Part shown: positions 24,948-34,860 of the stretch, piece by piece
Layout: every line of letters begins with the position of its first letter
Position numbering within the stretch: the first letter of the stretch is position 1
Source of the DNA: Selenomonas sp.
GTDB lineage: Bacteria; Bacillota; Negativicutes; Selenomonadales; Selenomonadaceae
NCBI GenBank assembly: GCA_022773585.1
Contig: JALEZZ010000009.1
Span: 46,340-110,339 of the forward strand
Length of the DNA stretch: 64,000 bases
Direction of reading: 5' to 3'
The notes under the pieces: model-generated
What the model saw: only the letters and a program-made list of their open reading frames with translations
Databases searched by the model: none
What the model was told of the DNA's origin: nothing
Made by a program: the position numbers and the translations under genes

Positions 24948-27818
24948 TCATTCTCTGATATCCAAAAGCCGTTGCTCGAGCTCCTGGTCAAGCTCGTCCT
25001 TATGCGCAAGCAAATCCTTGTAAACCTTCGCGCGTTCAAGGTAGTGCTGGCTCATAAGGCGGTTCTCCTTCACATACTGGTACGCTGCCGCCGCAATGGC
25101 ATGACGGTATCTCCCGTCCTCGATGAGACGTACGAGTTTTGCTTCGAACTCTTCCGCACTCCGGTAGATACACCCCGTGCAACCATCGACAACCGTACGC
25201 TCGTAAACCGTCGGCGATGCGAGCACGACCGCGCCGTGGCCCGCACTCTCGATGAATTTCAAATCGCTCTTTGTGCGATTGAACTCCGAATCATGGAGCG
25301 GCAGCAGCGAAATATCTGCTGAATGCAGAACGCTTTCATAAACGGAAAATGGCACGAACTTCCCGTCATACTGCTTCGGATCGCCGATATATTCCTTATC
25401 CTGCGTCTCAAGCGCCTGGTAAAAAAGCTTGTCCGCAAGCACGCGGAAACGGACCTTGCCTGCATACTTCTTCGCCGCACGATTGATGGCCGGCAGGATG
25501 TCCTGCCAATCCGCCTCGCGGTTCAGCGCGCCAAAGAAAATCGTCACGCACCCCTGCCGCTCACGCTCCTCTGCCGTATAATCACGCGGCGCAGGGAGCT
25601 CTTTCAAATGATTTTCCATGACGAAAACGTGCGGATTGTACGGTCGTACAACTTCAGCCAGCGCTGGCGTCGAGACTTGCACAGCATGCGCGCCACGATA
25701 GTCCAGATAAGCAGACCGGATATTCTTTTCATGCCAGAGCACCGGATTGTCATCAATCTCATAAATGATGATATCATAGTGTTCACGCAAGAACTGCGTC
25801 GTTTTCATCGCTTCGGCCACGTCGACAAAGCCACGCCGCTGGCGCACGACGATGCTGCTGCCTTGCATCTGCTTTGGCACCGAACGAAGCTTCGTCAAAC
25901 TTGACTGCAAGACCCAGCCAGGCTCTGTCCGCAAGAAATTGTCCGGTTCCCAGACGCGCATGCGCGCTGTCACCGTCACCTCGCCAATAATCGACTGAAC
26001 GAAAACGGGGGCCGTCTGCTGCCGCACTGCGCGCACGACATAGCTGCGTGCCCAAAGATCCGCGCGTCCTTCGGAACAACCATGCGCTGCCCCCCATGCC
26101 TGCAGCTGCTGGAACAGTGCAACCGTCGCTTCATCCTTCGCAAATGCCCGTTCGCCAGTCTCGTAGAGCGGCATCGCAAAAATTGATTCCATGCCAGCTT
26201 CCCGCAGGAGCTCCACGAGCGCCTGCACGGTGCGCCCCCCTGCTTCTGTCACGGACTGCCCTGCAAATGCTGCGAGCAACGTTCGGAAATAAGAAGGATT
26301 GCGCAACAGAAAGACCATCTGGCCCTGCTCTGACAGCCGTGTTGCATGCGCACGCAACGTCTCCGCCGAAACCGTTGCAGCATCTTCCATCCCGTAGGCA
26401 ATGCAGTCGATTTCCGAAAGCCCCGTTTGAGCGAGGTCGATGGTCTCCACCGTCCCGACGCAGGCCCCTGTGAGCACGCGCGCCGCACCTGCCACATCCG
26501 CCCTGCGACGCGTCACGCCGTAATAACGGCACATCGGCTGGAGACGCAGGAAATCCTCGCCATTCTCTCCGATGCCACAACCAAATTCCAACACCGTCTT
26601 CGCAGACGGTGGCAGGAAGCTCGCAAAGCTCTCCCCGCGCTTTCTTTCTTCATCCATTCCATGTTCTCCTGTATCGCCTGCAGGTTCTGTGACCACGTTT
26701 CCTTCCGGCACGCCCTGCTCCTCTTCCACCATCGCATCTTCGGCAATGCCGAGCTCTTTCCGGCAGTCTGCCAGCAACTTCTCTACCTGGGGCAGCGATG
26801 CGCGGAACGTGTCATAGTCATTCGGGCAAACTTTCGCAAAATCTGCCTCGCGCAACTGTGCTTCCAAAAGCAGATTCTCGGCCCTTGTAAAATCGCCCCC
26901 GAGCATCGCGAGCACAGCGAGCCGCAAATAAGAATCCGGCAATGCCGGCGCCTCGCGTACCGTGCGTTCACAAATTTCACGCAATCGTGCAGAATCCCCC
27001 AGCTTCTCTGCAGCAAGCTGATAATTTTTCCAGACATCAAGAGCTCCCATCGTCGGATGCTCTCCCATTTTGAGCGACGTCTCCGCTTCACGGCATGCAT
27101 CTTCCCAACGACCTGCATCAAGGTAGAGTCCCGAAAGATAGTAATGAAGATACTGTTTCTCACCGCCTTCGCGCTCGATCTTCTCGAGCAGTGCGATGTT
27201 CCGCGTCATCTTTGCGGCCCTCCGCTCCGGTGCATAGCCACGATGCAGCAGCAGGAAATCCTTTGAAAGAATCCTCGCAGTCGGCACAGGGCGGCCATCT
27301 GGATACGCGAGATATTCGTGGATAGCATCATGGTACCGCAGAGCACGACGAACCTTCATCATGCGGACGGCGGGGTTGTCTGGCCAGCCGATGGGAGCCC
27401 CCTGCAGGCCGACCTCGCGGCGTATGAGCTCGAGCGCATCCGCGCCCTGCTTGTCTGCGAGCATCGCTGCCTCACGCAACTTTCCGCCACGCGATGCATC
27501 CGACAGCCGTTCGTCTGCATCTGGAAAAAAGGCCCACTTCCCGTGGGCCTTGGAAAGGGCAAAATTCTTCGCTGCCGCGAAATCATCTCGCCATGCAAAA
27601 TCATAAACATAATGCGTATAACGCCGCGCAATCTCCTTCGTTCCATCCTTGGAACCAGTATCGACGACAACGAGTTCATCGACCTCGCCAGCAAAGCTCT
27701 CGAGACACCACTCGATATCCTCCGCACCATCGCGCACAATGACGCAACCGGAAAGAAATACGTGTTCCGCCGCTGGTTTTGCTGCTTTGCGCCGCCGCTT
27801 GCGATCAAACCGACTCAT
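24948..27818 (-). CDS. Large fusion: GT2 glycosyltransferase, TPR-like region, methyltransferase, GT4-like glycosyltransferase
   Basis: 956 residues. A GT2 domain (about 20-200) shows GCVIVRDGAEDIEWCLESF, VDTGSKDGT and the DADE metal site. A helical TPR-like stretch (about 205-340) follows. Near 410-560 is a SAM-dependent methyltransferase domain with VLEFGCGIGENGEDF. The last 330 residues look like the nucleotide-binding half of a GT-B enzyme, with DIIIYEIDDNPVLWHEKN, IFFGALNREADWQ and LKFIESAGHGAVVLAS. Two transferases and a methylase in one chain imply a multi-sugar, possibly O-methylated product. It overlaps the next upstream gene by four bases. Similar large fusions occur with bacterial protein glycosylation, but that link is inference. 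Confidence 0.78.
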   Translation of the reverse strand: MSRFDRKRRRKAAKPAAEHVFLSGCVIVRDGAEDIEWCLESFAGEVDELVVVDTGSKDGTKEIARRYTHYVYDFAWRDDFAAAKNFALSKAHGKWAFFPDADERLSDASRGGKLREAAMLADKQGADALELIRREVGLQGAPIGWPDNPAVRMMKVRRALRYHDAIHEYLAYPDGRPVPTARILSKDFLLLHRGYAPERRAAKMTRNIALLEKIEREGGEKQYLHYYLSGLYLDAGRWEDACREAETSLKMGEHPTMGALDVWKNYQLAAEKLGDSARLREICERTVREAPALPDSYLRLAVLAMLGGDFTRAENLLLEAQLREADFAKVCPNDYDTFRASLPQVEKLLADCRKELGIAEDAMVEEEQGVPEGNVVTEPAGDTGEHGMDEERKRGESFASFLPPSAKTVLEFGCGIGENGEDFLRLQPMCRYYGVTRRRADVAGAARVLTGACVGTVETIDLAQTGLSEIDCIAYGMEDAATVSAETLRAHATRLSEQGQMVFLLRNPSYFRTLLAAFAGQSVTEAGGRTVQALVELLREAGMESIFAMPLYETGERAFAKDEATVALFQQLQAWGAAHGCSEGRADLWARSYVVRAVRQQTAPVFVQSIIGEVTVTARMRVWEPDNFLRTEPGWVLQSSLTKLRSVPKQMQGSSIVVRQRRGFVDVAEAMKTTQFLREHYDIIIYEIDDNPVLWHEKNIRSAYLDYRGAHAVQVSTPALAEVVRPYNPHVFVMENHLKELPAPRDYTAEERERQGCVTIFFGALNREADWQDILPAINRAAKKYAGKVRFRVLADKLFYQALETQDKEYIGDPKQYDGKFVPFSVYESVLHSADISLLPLHDSEFNRTKSDLKFIESAGHGAVVLASPTVYERTVVDGCTGCIYRSAEEFEAKLVRLIEDGRYRHAIAAAAYQYVKENRLMSQHYLERAKVYKDLLAHKDELDQELEQRLLDIRE

Positions 27819-29062
27819 GGCAATGCCTCGAAAATCATGTCCACCTGCTTCTGCACGCAGTCGCGTAGGTTGTATCGCGTGAGAATCGTCTCGCGCGCCG
27901 CCTTGCCGAGCCGCTTGCGGAGCCCCGGATTATTGAGCAGTTCCTCGACGCGCATTGCAAGATGCTGCGGCGAGCGGAAATTCGCCAAGAGGCCGTTCTT
28001 GCCATCCTCGATAACTTCTTCCACCGGCGGCGTCTTCGAGCCGACCATCGCGCAGCCGAAGCTCATCGCCTCAAGACACGACCATGACAAGATAAACGGA
28101 CGCGTATAGTAGACATGCACCGTCGATGCCTGCAACACCATCTGATACTCTGGTCGGGTCAGATGGCCGACGAAATGAACGCGGCTCTTGTCATACTGCA
28201 CGCGCGCATCCATGTACTCCTTCCACGACTTCGCATCCTTCGGCTTTGTGCCATAGCATGTCGTATCTGTTCCAACGATGACGACATGAAGCTTCGGACG
28301 GCGCTTCAAGAGCAGCGAGACCGCCGAGATGAATTGCGGATAGCCACGGTATGGCTCGAGACCACGCGACACATACGTCAGAATCTCCGGGCACTTCGAC
28401 AGGTCGAGTGCCTCGCGCCCCGGATTACCATCCTTGCCCTCCTTTGCCGGAAGAACAAGCTTGCGCCCGGCTTGCGGATGGCAGAAGTCTGTATCGATGC
28501 CCTCGTGGATAACATGCATACCTTTCTGATACTGCTCCGGGAACTGGTGGCGCTGCCATTGTGTCGGCGTGAAATGCACATCGCACGACTCGAGATTCAT
28601 CAGGTGAAAGCTATCGCGCGTGCGGATGCGCATAGCTTCCGACGGCGACATCTTCTCATTCGGAAAGAATGCCGCATCTCCACCATACGCCTTGTAATAC
28701 CACTCAAAATAGCCAATGACCGGCACATCGGGAAAAACATCCTTCGTATAGAGTGTTGAGCCCCAGCCCGTATGCGCAATGATGGCATCCGGCACGAAAT
28801 GATGCTTGTCGCGCAGTTCCACGAGTGCCTTGGCCACCGACTGTCCCTCGATGACAGCCTCCTCAACAGGCTTGAGGTAGAGATGCGTGTCTTTATTCGG
28901 CTTAGAGATGGACTTGTAGAGCGCGACCTGCACGCCCTGGATCTTGTTGCCATTCGTATGCTGTGTCAGATACAGCACACGGTTTCCGCCCATCATTGAA
29001 AGGGCTTTCGAGAGATGCCAGAACTGCGCAGGGAAATTCGGATGGATGAAAAGGAAGTTCAT
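27815..29062 (-). CDS. GT4 family glycosyltransferase
   Basis: 415 residues from ATG 29062, with AGGAGT upstream; the open frame further up overlaps the transporter gene. The N-terminus FLFIHPNFPAQFWHLSKAL and the C-terminal HVYYTRPFILSWSCLEAMSFG, with the GT4 E-x7-E region (CLEAMSFGCAMVGSKTPPVEE), are typical of retaining GT-B enzymes using nucleotide sugars. It starts eight bases after the second HlyB-like gene, which ties sugar transfer to the export operon. Confidence 0.85.
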   Translation of the reverse strand: MNFLFIHPNFPAQFWHLSKALSMMGGNRVLYLTQHTNGNKIQGVQVALYKSISKPNKDTHLYLKPVEEAVIEGQSVAKALVELRDKHHFVPDAIIAHTGWGSTLYTKDVFPDVPVIGYFEWYYKAYGGDAAFFPNEKMSPSEAMRIRTRDSFHLMNLESCDVHFTPTQWQRHQFPEQYQKGMHVIHEGIDTDFCHPQAGRKLVLPAKEGKDGNPGREALDLSKCPEILTYVSRGLEPYRGYPQFISAVSLLLKRRPKLHVVIVGTDTTCYGTKPKDAKSWKEYMDARVQYDKSRVHFVGHLTRPEYQMVLQASTVHVYYTRPFILSWSCLEAMSFGCAMVGSKTPPVEEVIEDGKNGLLANFRSPQHLAMRVEELLNNPGLRKRLGKAARETILTRYNLRDCVQKQVDMIFEALP

Positions 29063-29070
29063 GAGAAATC

Positions 29071-31194
29071 TTACTCCTGTGCCATATACAGATGATAGTA
29101 GTAGCCCTTGCGAGCCATGAGCTGCGCATGCGGGCCCGCTTCGATAATGCGGCCATGATCCATCGCGAGAATCGCATTGCAATCGCGGACCGTCGACAGT
29201 CGATGCGCAATCGTAATTGTTGTGCGGCCCTTGCAGATTTCCGCCATGTTCGCGAGAATCTTCTGCTCGCTCTCTGTGTCGAGTGCGCTCGTCGCCTCAT
29301 CAAAGATCAGGATTTTCGGGTCAAGAAGCAGTGCCCGTGCAATCGCGACGCGCTGCCGCTGGCCACCCGAAAGCAGCGAGCCGCGCTCGCCGACGAACGT
29401 GTCGTAGCCCTGCGGCATGTCCTTGACGAAATCATCGACACCCGCGAGTTTCGCGGCCTTCATGATGGCCTCGTCGCCGATATTCGGCATCGCAATCGCG
29501 ATATTTTCTTTAATGGTCCCGGCGAACAGGAAGTTCTCCTGCAGCACGATGCCAATCTGGCGCCGAAGCCACGCTGTTTCGACCTGAGCGATATCGACGC
29601 CATCGATGAGCACGCGGCCGCTCTCCGGCACATAGAGGCGCTGAACGAGCTTCGTCAGCGTCGACTTGCCCGATCCCGAGCGGCCCACAATGCCGACATG
29701 TGCCCCCGGCTCGATTCTCACCGAAATGTCCGTCAGCACATTCTTGCCATCCGCCTTATAACGGAAATTCACCTTGTCAAAGACGACCTCGCCACGAAGC
29801 TGCGGCAACGTCGTGCGGTTCGGATTGAATGCCGGTTCGCTCTTCTCATCCATGATATCGCCGAGGCGTGCCATCGAGACGCGGATCTGCTGGAAATACT
29901 GCCACATGTTGACGAGGCGCAGAATAGGCGCGATGACCTGCCCCGCGAGCATCTGGAATGCGATGAGCTCACCGACCGTGATGTTATGCTCCATAACCTG
30001 GTAAGCGCCAATCCAGAGAATCGCGAGATTGAACGACATGTTGAGGAACATGCCGATGCAGCCCGCTGCATTCGCGAGATTCAGCACAGAAAGCGCGGAT
30101 TTCAGGTAGCGCGACAACACTTCTTCATAGCGCTCGACGAACGTCTGCTCGACACCCATCGTCTTGACCGTGCGCACGCCCGTGACGGCCTCGATTGTGA
30201 ACGACTGCTGTTCCGCCGAGAGCAGGAAGCGCTCATTGATACGCCGCTTGTACACAGGCGCGATGACGGCGTTGAGCAGGATGTAGAGAGGGATTGTCAC
30301 CCAGACGATGTACGACAGCGTCGAACTGTAGATGAACATGACCGTCAGGTAGATGACGGCGAACACCACATCGAGCACCACCGTCAGCGACGAGCCCGTC
30401 AGAAAATTCCGGATGGTCTCGAGCTCGCTCATGCGCGACACGATGTCGCCGACCTGCCACTTGTCAAAATACTTGACCGGCAGCTCCGTAATCTTGCGGA
30501 AGAGATGCGACGAGAGCGTCACGTCGATTTTGTTCGTCGTATGGATGAAGAGGTACGAACGCAGCGCACTCATCCACTGCGAGAACAGCGCCACGAGAAT
30601 CATGCCTGCGAGCATGACGTCCATCGTCGAGATGCTGCGATGCGTCAGCACACGGTCGATGATCGTTTGCGTGAAGAGCGGCGTCAGAAGTCCGAACCCT
30701 TGAAGAATCAGCGAGATGAACAGCACCTGGATGAGGAAGCTCTTGTACTTCGCCACGACCGGGATGAACCAGCGGAAGCCGAACTTCTCAATCTTGTCCG
30801 TCAGCTTCTCAATGCGGAAGCGTTTCGCAAAAAGGATGACTTCGCCCGAGAAATTCTTCGCAAACGCAATGGGGTCTGCAAAGCCCTGCCGCCCGGCAGC
30901 AGGATCGAGAATCAGCGGCTGCCCCTTGTCATTGAAGCCGCGACAAAGCACATAACCGCCATTCTTCATGCGGCAGACGAGCGGGCGCGGCATCTTCTGC
31001 AAATGCGCTGCCGCGATGCCGTCGAAACGGCGTGCGCGCAAGCCGATATCCCCAGCCGCGCGCAGAAGTCCGACCGTATCCACGCCATCCTTGTCGACGA
31101 TGTAGGCACGTGCGAGCTGATGATAATCCGCCGGAATCTTGAAATGCGCTGCAATGTTGACGAGGCAGGCAAGCGCGGTATCGATGTTAGCCAT
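29071..31194 (-). CDS. Type I secretion ABC transporter, HlyB-like, with degenerate peptidase domain (second copy)
   Basis: 707 residues. Residues 1-125 are a C39-like domain in which the catalytic Cys position is Thr (DTALACLV) and the His position is Gly (NGGYVLC). As in HlyB it probably binds substrate rather than cutting it. Membrane helices span about 150-430. The ATPase has Walker A GRSGSGKST, signature LSGGQRQRVAIARALL and Walker B ILIFDEATSALD, then the switch histidine in TIAHRLSTV. It exports unfolded protein with HlyD and a TolC partner not seen here. One base separates it from the hlyD stop. Confidence 0.92.
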   Translation of the reverse strand: MANIDTALACLVNIAAHFKIPADYHQLARAYIVDKDGVDTVGLLRAAGDIGLRARRFDGIAAAHLQKMPRPLVCRMKNGGYVLCRGFNDKGQPLILDPAAGRQGFADPIAFAKNFSGEVILFAKRFRIEKLTDKIEKFGFRWFIPVVAKYKSFLIQVLFISLILQGFGLLTPLFTQTIIDRVLTHRSISTMDVMLAGMILVALFSQWMSALRSYLFIHTTNKIDVTLSSHLFRKITELPVKYFDKWQVGDIVSRMSELETIRNFLTGSSLTVVLDVVFAVIYLTVMFIYSSTLSYIVWVTIPLYILLNAVIAPVYKRRINERFLLSAEQQSFTIEAVTGVRTVKTMGVEQTFVERYEEVLSRYLKSALSVLNLANAAGCIGMFLNMSFNLAILWIGAYQVMEHNITVGELIAFQMLAGQVIAPILRLVNMWQYFQQIRVSMARLGDIMDEKSEPAFNPNRTTLPQLRGEVVFDKVNFRYKADGKNVLTDISVRIEPGAHVGIVGRSGSGKSTLTKLVQRLYVPESGRVLIDGVDIAQVETAWLRRQIGIVLQENFLFAGTIKENIAIAMPNIGDEAIMKAAKLAGVDDFVKDMPQGYDTFVGERGSLLSGGQRQRVAIARALLLDPKILIFDEATSALDTESEQKILANMAEICKGRTTITIAHRLSTVRDCNAILAMDHGRIIEAGPHAQLMARKGYYYHLYMAQE

Positions 31195-31195
31195 A

Positions 31196-32551
31196 TTACC
31201 GCTCCCTCAGTGCTTCGTCTTTGTACTTGCGGAACGGATCGAGGAAGAAGTCGATAATCTTCTTCTTCTTGATCTTGATCTCCGCCGAGACATTCATGCC
31301 TGGCGTCAGGTCGATGCCGCTGTCGTCGTTTTCGAGGCCGAGCGTCAGGCGATATTTCTGGTACGTCTCCTTGTCCTGCGCATTCGAGGCAGCATCCGGC
31401 GAAATCTCATCGACCGTCGCATTGACCATGCCGAATTTCTGGAAATTGAACGTCTCGACCTTGACTTCGGCCGTCTGCCCCTGCTGGATGAAACCGATAT
31501 CCTTGTTGTCCGCATACGCCTCGATCTCGAGTGTCGCGTCATCCGGGACGATCATCATGAGTGCCTGTCCCTCACTGACAACACCGCCGAGTGTATGCAC
31601 AGCGAGCTGGTTGATGCGCCCCGAAATCGGCGCGACAATCTCCGACTGCTGGTTCGTCTCATCGGCTTTCTTGAGCTCTTCCTCAATGGCATTGTACTGT
31701 CGTTTCGCCTCAACGAGCTGCGTCATCGTATCCTGGCGGTACGCCGTATCCGTCGCCTGCATATTGTCCTGCGCTTCAGTGAGTTTGCCCTGCTGTTCGA
31801 GGATATTCTTCTCCGTTGCATCCGCGTTACGCTGATACTCGACGCGTGTCGCACGCGCTTCGAGCAGCTGGAAGTAGCTGATGGCATCTTCCTGCATGAG
31901 CTGTTCGAGGCGGTCTTCCTTCTCCTGCGCGACCTGCTGCAACGCACGGTATTTCTGGAGCTGCGCCTGCGAGCCCTCGACGGCTGCCGATGCTTGCTGC
32001 ACAGCGGCGAGATTCTTCTCCTGGTCGGCGGCGAGCTTTGCGCGGCGGCTCTGGTAAAGCGTCACCTGCGCAGCCACATCTTTCGCCTCGAGCAAGCCAT
32101 CAGGATCCTGCGGCGGCGTGAAAGGCGCATCCTGCATCTCCGCATTGAGGCGCGCGACCGTCAGGCCATAGTAGGCGGCCTGCTTCTTGAGCTGGTCGAC
32201 GTCGGCCTGCGTCTTCGTCGTGTCGAGCACGACGAGCGTCTGCCCTTCCTCGACATAGTCGCCTTCCTTGACATCGAGCTCCTTGATTGCCCCCTTGTTC
32301 TGCGATTGCACGATCTTGACATTGCCGACTGGGATGACCTTGCCATTCGCAATAGCGACCTCGTCGACCTCACCGACGCAGATCCAGATTGCCCCGGCAA
32401 CAAGGAGCGCTACAAGGGTCCAGAGTACAGCTCGGCCCACCGGCGACGGCGGCGTCTCCGTGACCTCGAGGATGGACGGCAGGAATTCCGTTTCGCGGGC
32501 ATCCCGTCCGTCCTCCCCGATAAACCTGTTCCAGAGTTCTTTTAGTTTCAT
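31196..32551 (-). CDS. HlyD family type I secretion membrane-fusion protein
   Basis: 451 residues. A cytoplasmic N-terminus of about 38 residues precedes one membrane segment (AVLWTLVALLVAGAIWICVG). A lipoyl half-motif, GKVIPVGNVKIVQSQNKGAIK, is followed by a long coiled coil (about 150-290) rich in Gln, Glu and Lys. The second lipoyl half (EIVAPISGRINQLAVHTLGG) and the beta-barrel domain with TPGMNVSAEIK come next. Such proteins link the ABC exporter to the outer-membrane channel. Start ATG 32551 overlaps the first HlyB-like gene by four bases, so all three exporter parts are made together. Confidence 0.95.
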   Translation of the reverse strand: MKLKELWNRFIGEDGRDARETEFLPSILEVTETPPSPVGRAVLWTLVALLVAGAIWICVGEVDEVAIANGKVIPVGNVKIVQSQNKGAIKELDVKEGDYVEEGQTLVVLDTTKTQADVDQLKKQAAYYGLTVARLNAEMQDAPFTPPQDPDGLLEAKDVAAQVTLYQSRRAKLAADQEKNLAAVQQASAAVEGSQAQLQKYRALQQVAQEKEDRLEQLMQEDAISYFQLLEARATRVEYQRNADATEKNILEQQGKLTEAQDNMQATDTAYRQDTMTQLVEAKRQYNAIEEELKKADETNQQSEIVAPISGRINQLAVHTLGGVVSEGQALMMIVPDDATLEIEAYADNKDIGFIQQGQTAEVKVETFNFQKFGMVNATVDEISPDAASNAQDKETYQKYRLTLGLENDDSGIDLTPGMNVSAEIKIKKKKIIDFFLDPFRKYKDEALRER

Positions 32552-34710
32552 TCTATTACCTCTTTAGCTGTTCCCGGATTCTGCTGGCGGTAAAGATTGG
32601 CATAGATGCCGCCTTTCGCCAGGAGCTCCTGCGGCGTGCCCATCTCTGCGAGCTTGCCGTGATCGATGACGATGATCTTGTCGCAATGCGCAACTGTCGA
32701 GAGACGGTGCGCAATCAGGAGCATCGTGCGGTCGCCGCCAATAGCCTCGATATTTCGCATGACTTCGCGCTCCGACTCATAGTCGAGCGCGCTCGTCGCT
32801 TCATCAAAAATGAGGATGCGCGGATTCGTCAGCAGCGCCCGCGCAATCGCGATGCGCTGCCGCTGCCCGCCAGAAAGTCCTGCGCCACGCTCGCCGACGC
32901 GCGTGTCATATCCTTCGTCGAGCTCGAGGATGAAATCATGGGCGCCCGCAAGCTGCGCGGCCCGCATGACCTCGGCCATCGATGCGGCCGGACGGCCTGC
33001 CGCGATGTTGTCGCGGATGCTGCCATCAAAGAGATAATTGTCCTGCATGACAAATCCCATCTGCTTGCGAATCCACGGATATTCGAGCCCCCGCAGATCC
33101 TTTCCATCGATCTTGATGCTGCCCGCATCCTGGAGATAGATCTTCTCGATGAGCGCTGCGAGCGTCGACTTGCCCGAACCTGACCGACCGACAATGCCGA
33201 CCTTTTCCCCAGCCTGAATGGAAAACGTGACATGCTCGAGCGCCGGTGGCAGATCGAGACGATAGCGGAACGTCAGATCCTCAACCTCGATACTGCCCTT
33301 CATCGCCGGTTGCGGATGCGCCGGGATGAGCACGGGCTCCACACTCGCATGGAGGATGTCTCCGAGCGCGGAAAGTGCAAATACGGTCTGCTGAATCTGC
33401 GGCCAGAGCGTGAAAATGCGCACCATCGGGCCCACTGCCTGCGTTGCGAGCATCTGGAACGCGATGAGCTGGCCGAGCGTGAACTGGTTGTCCATGACCA
33501 TGTAGCCGCCGAACCAGAGGATGCCGAGTGTCGAAAGCACGTTGAGCGTCGCATTGCCTGCATTCATCACGAGTGTGAGCGTCTGCATGTGGAAATTCTT
33601 GCCGACATAGCGCGCGAGCGACGTCTCCCAGCGCCGCAGGAACTGCGGCTCGATCGCGAGTGCCTTGACCGTTGCCATGCCCGTGACCGCCTCGACGAGG
33701 AAGGAACGCTGCGCCGAGAGCGCCCCGAAGGCATCCTGCATCTTCTTGCGATAGAGCGGCATGAACCAGACTGCCTGGATGGCAAACAGTGGAACGATGA
33801 CGAGCGCGATAACCGTGAGCTTCACGCTGTAGTAGAGCATGAGCGCGATGAACACGACGGAAAACAGCGCATCGAGGATCGTCGTCAGCGTCGTGCCCGT
33901 CAGGAACTCGCGGATGCCCGTCATCATATTGACGCGCAGCATCGTATCACCGACGCGCCGATGCTCGTAGTATGGTACGGGCAGGCTCAGCAGGTGACGG
34001 AACAGCCGCGTGCCGAGGATCGCGTCGAGCTTCGTCGTCGTGAAATTCAGCATGTACGTGCGCACGAACATCAGCACGCTCTGCACAAAGATCAGTGCGA
34101 TCATTGCGATGCCGAGCACTGTCAGCGTCGACAGGCCGCCGTTGCCGATGACCTTGTCGATGATGACCTGGGTAAAGAGCGGCATCATGATACCCATCGC
34201 CTGGAGGAAGAACGACGCCGCGAGCACCTCGCCGAGCGGGCGCTTGTAGTGCAGGATGACATCGTAGAACCAGTCGAGGTTGTACTTGCGGCGGATCGCC
34301 GCCCACGTGAGCCGTGGCTCGAGCGTATAGATGCGTCCTGTCCAGACCTCGCGGAACTTCGCCGCCGGCATCGCGACTGGATGATCGCGCTCCGTGTCGA
34401 GGAAGAAAACAAGCTCGTCCGTATGAACACCGAGGGCCACATACTGTCCATTCTTCAACTGGACGACGGATGGCACCGTCACGCCGCGCAATTCGTCAAA
34501 CGTCATCGTATGCAGGATGGCTCGGAACTTGTACGTGCGCAACACATGGCTGGCAACATCCTCCGACATCGCGCTGTCGCGTGCCTCGGGGAAACGGCGC
34601 ACCATCTCGTCGCCATCGACCTGCGTGCCGCTGCGCTGGTGCATTGCGATTGCGAACGACCGCAGCGCGCTGTACCCCGGCGTCTTTGGCTTTTCTGCCG
34701 TATCTATCAT
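32548..34710 (-). CDS. Type I secretion ABC transporter, HlyB-like, with degenerate peptidase domain (first copy)
   Basis: 720 residues from ATG 34710, eight bases after AAAGGAG. The N-terminal 130 residues keep the C39 fold outline (YSALRSFAIAMHQRSG, VPSVVQLKNGQYVALGV) but have neither catalytic Cys nor His. The ATPase is complete: GRSGSGKSTLAAL, LSGGQRQRIAIARALL, ILIFDEATSALDYES and LIAHRLSTV. It differs clearly from the second copy, so they are old paralogues. The pair could form a heterodimer or serve two substrates. It heads the operon behind its own promoter. Confidence 0.92.
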   Translation of the reverse strand: MIDTAEKPKTPGYSALRSFAIAMHQRSGTQVDGDEMVRRFPEARDSAMSEDVASHVLRTYKFRAILHTMTFDELRGVTVPSVVQLKNGQYVALGVHTDELVFFLDTERDHPVAMPAAKFREVWTGRIYTLEPRLTWAAIRRKYNLDWFYDVILHYKRPLGEVLAASFFLQAMGIMMPLFTQVIIDKVIGNGGLSTLTVLGIAMIALIFVQSVLMFVRTYMLNFTTTKLDAILGTRLFRHLLSLPVPYYEHRRVGDTMLRVNMMTGIREFLTGTTLTTILDALFSVVFIALMLYYSVKLTVIALVIVPLFAIQAVWFMPLYRKKMQDAFGALSAQRSFLVEAVTGMATVKALAIEPQFLRRWETSLARYVGKNFHMQTLTLVMNAGNATLNVLSTLGILWFGGYMVMDNQFTLGQLIAFQMLATQAVGPMVRIFTLWPQIQQTVFALSALGDILHASVEPVLIPAHPQPAMKGSIEVEDLTFRYRLDLPPALEHVTFSIQAGEKVGIVGRSGSGKSTLAALIEKIYLQDAGSIKIDGKDLRGLEYPWIRKQMGFVMQDNYLFDGSIRDNIAAGRPAASMAEVMRAAQLAGAHDFILELDEGYDTRVGERGAGLSGGQRQRIAIARALLTNPRILIFDEATSALDYESEREVMRNIEAIGGDRTMLLIAHRLSTVAHCDKIIVIDHGKLAEMGTPQELLAKGGIYANLYRQQNPGTAKEVIE

Positions 34711-34744
34711 GGAAAAACTCCTTTGTTTCAATCACATCTTATAC

Positions 34745-34773
34745 ATTATCGCAAAAACAGCGGAAAAACACAA
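34745..34773 (-). promoter_or_regulatory. Promoter of the secretion/glycosyltransferase operon
   Basis: TTGTGT (34768-34773), 17 bases, GATAAT (34745-34750), directly after the terminator of the RTX gene and 35 bases before the ATG. Confidence 0.6.
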
Positions 34774-34782
34774 GGAGAAAAG

Positions 34783-34820
34783 AAAAAAAGCACGGCCTCC
34801 CGCGTCCGGGAGGCCGTGCT
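34783..34820 (-). terminator. Strong terminator between the RTX gene and its exporter operon
   Basis: A 13-bp perfect minus-strand stem beginning AGCACGGCCTCCC, a six-base loop, then seven T. It stops most RTX transcripts 40 bases after the stop codon. Confidence 0.92.
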
Positions 34821-34860
34821 CTCAAAACCAAATGGAATGCATGTGAGGACTGTCAGCCAA

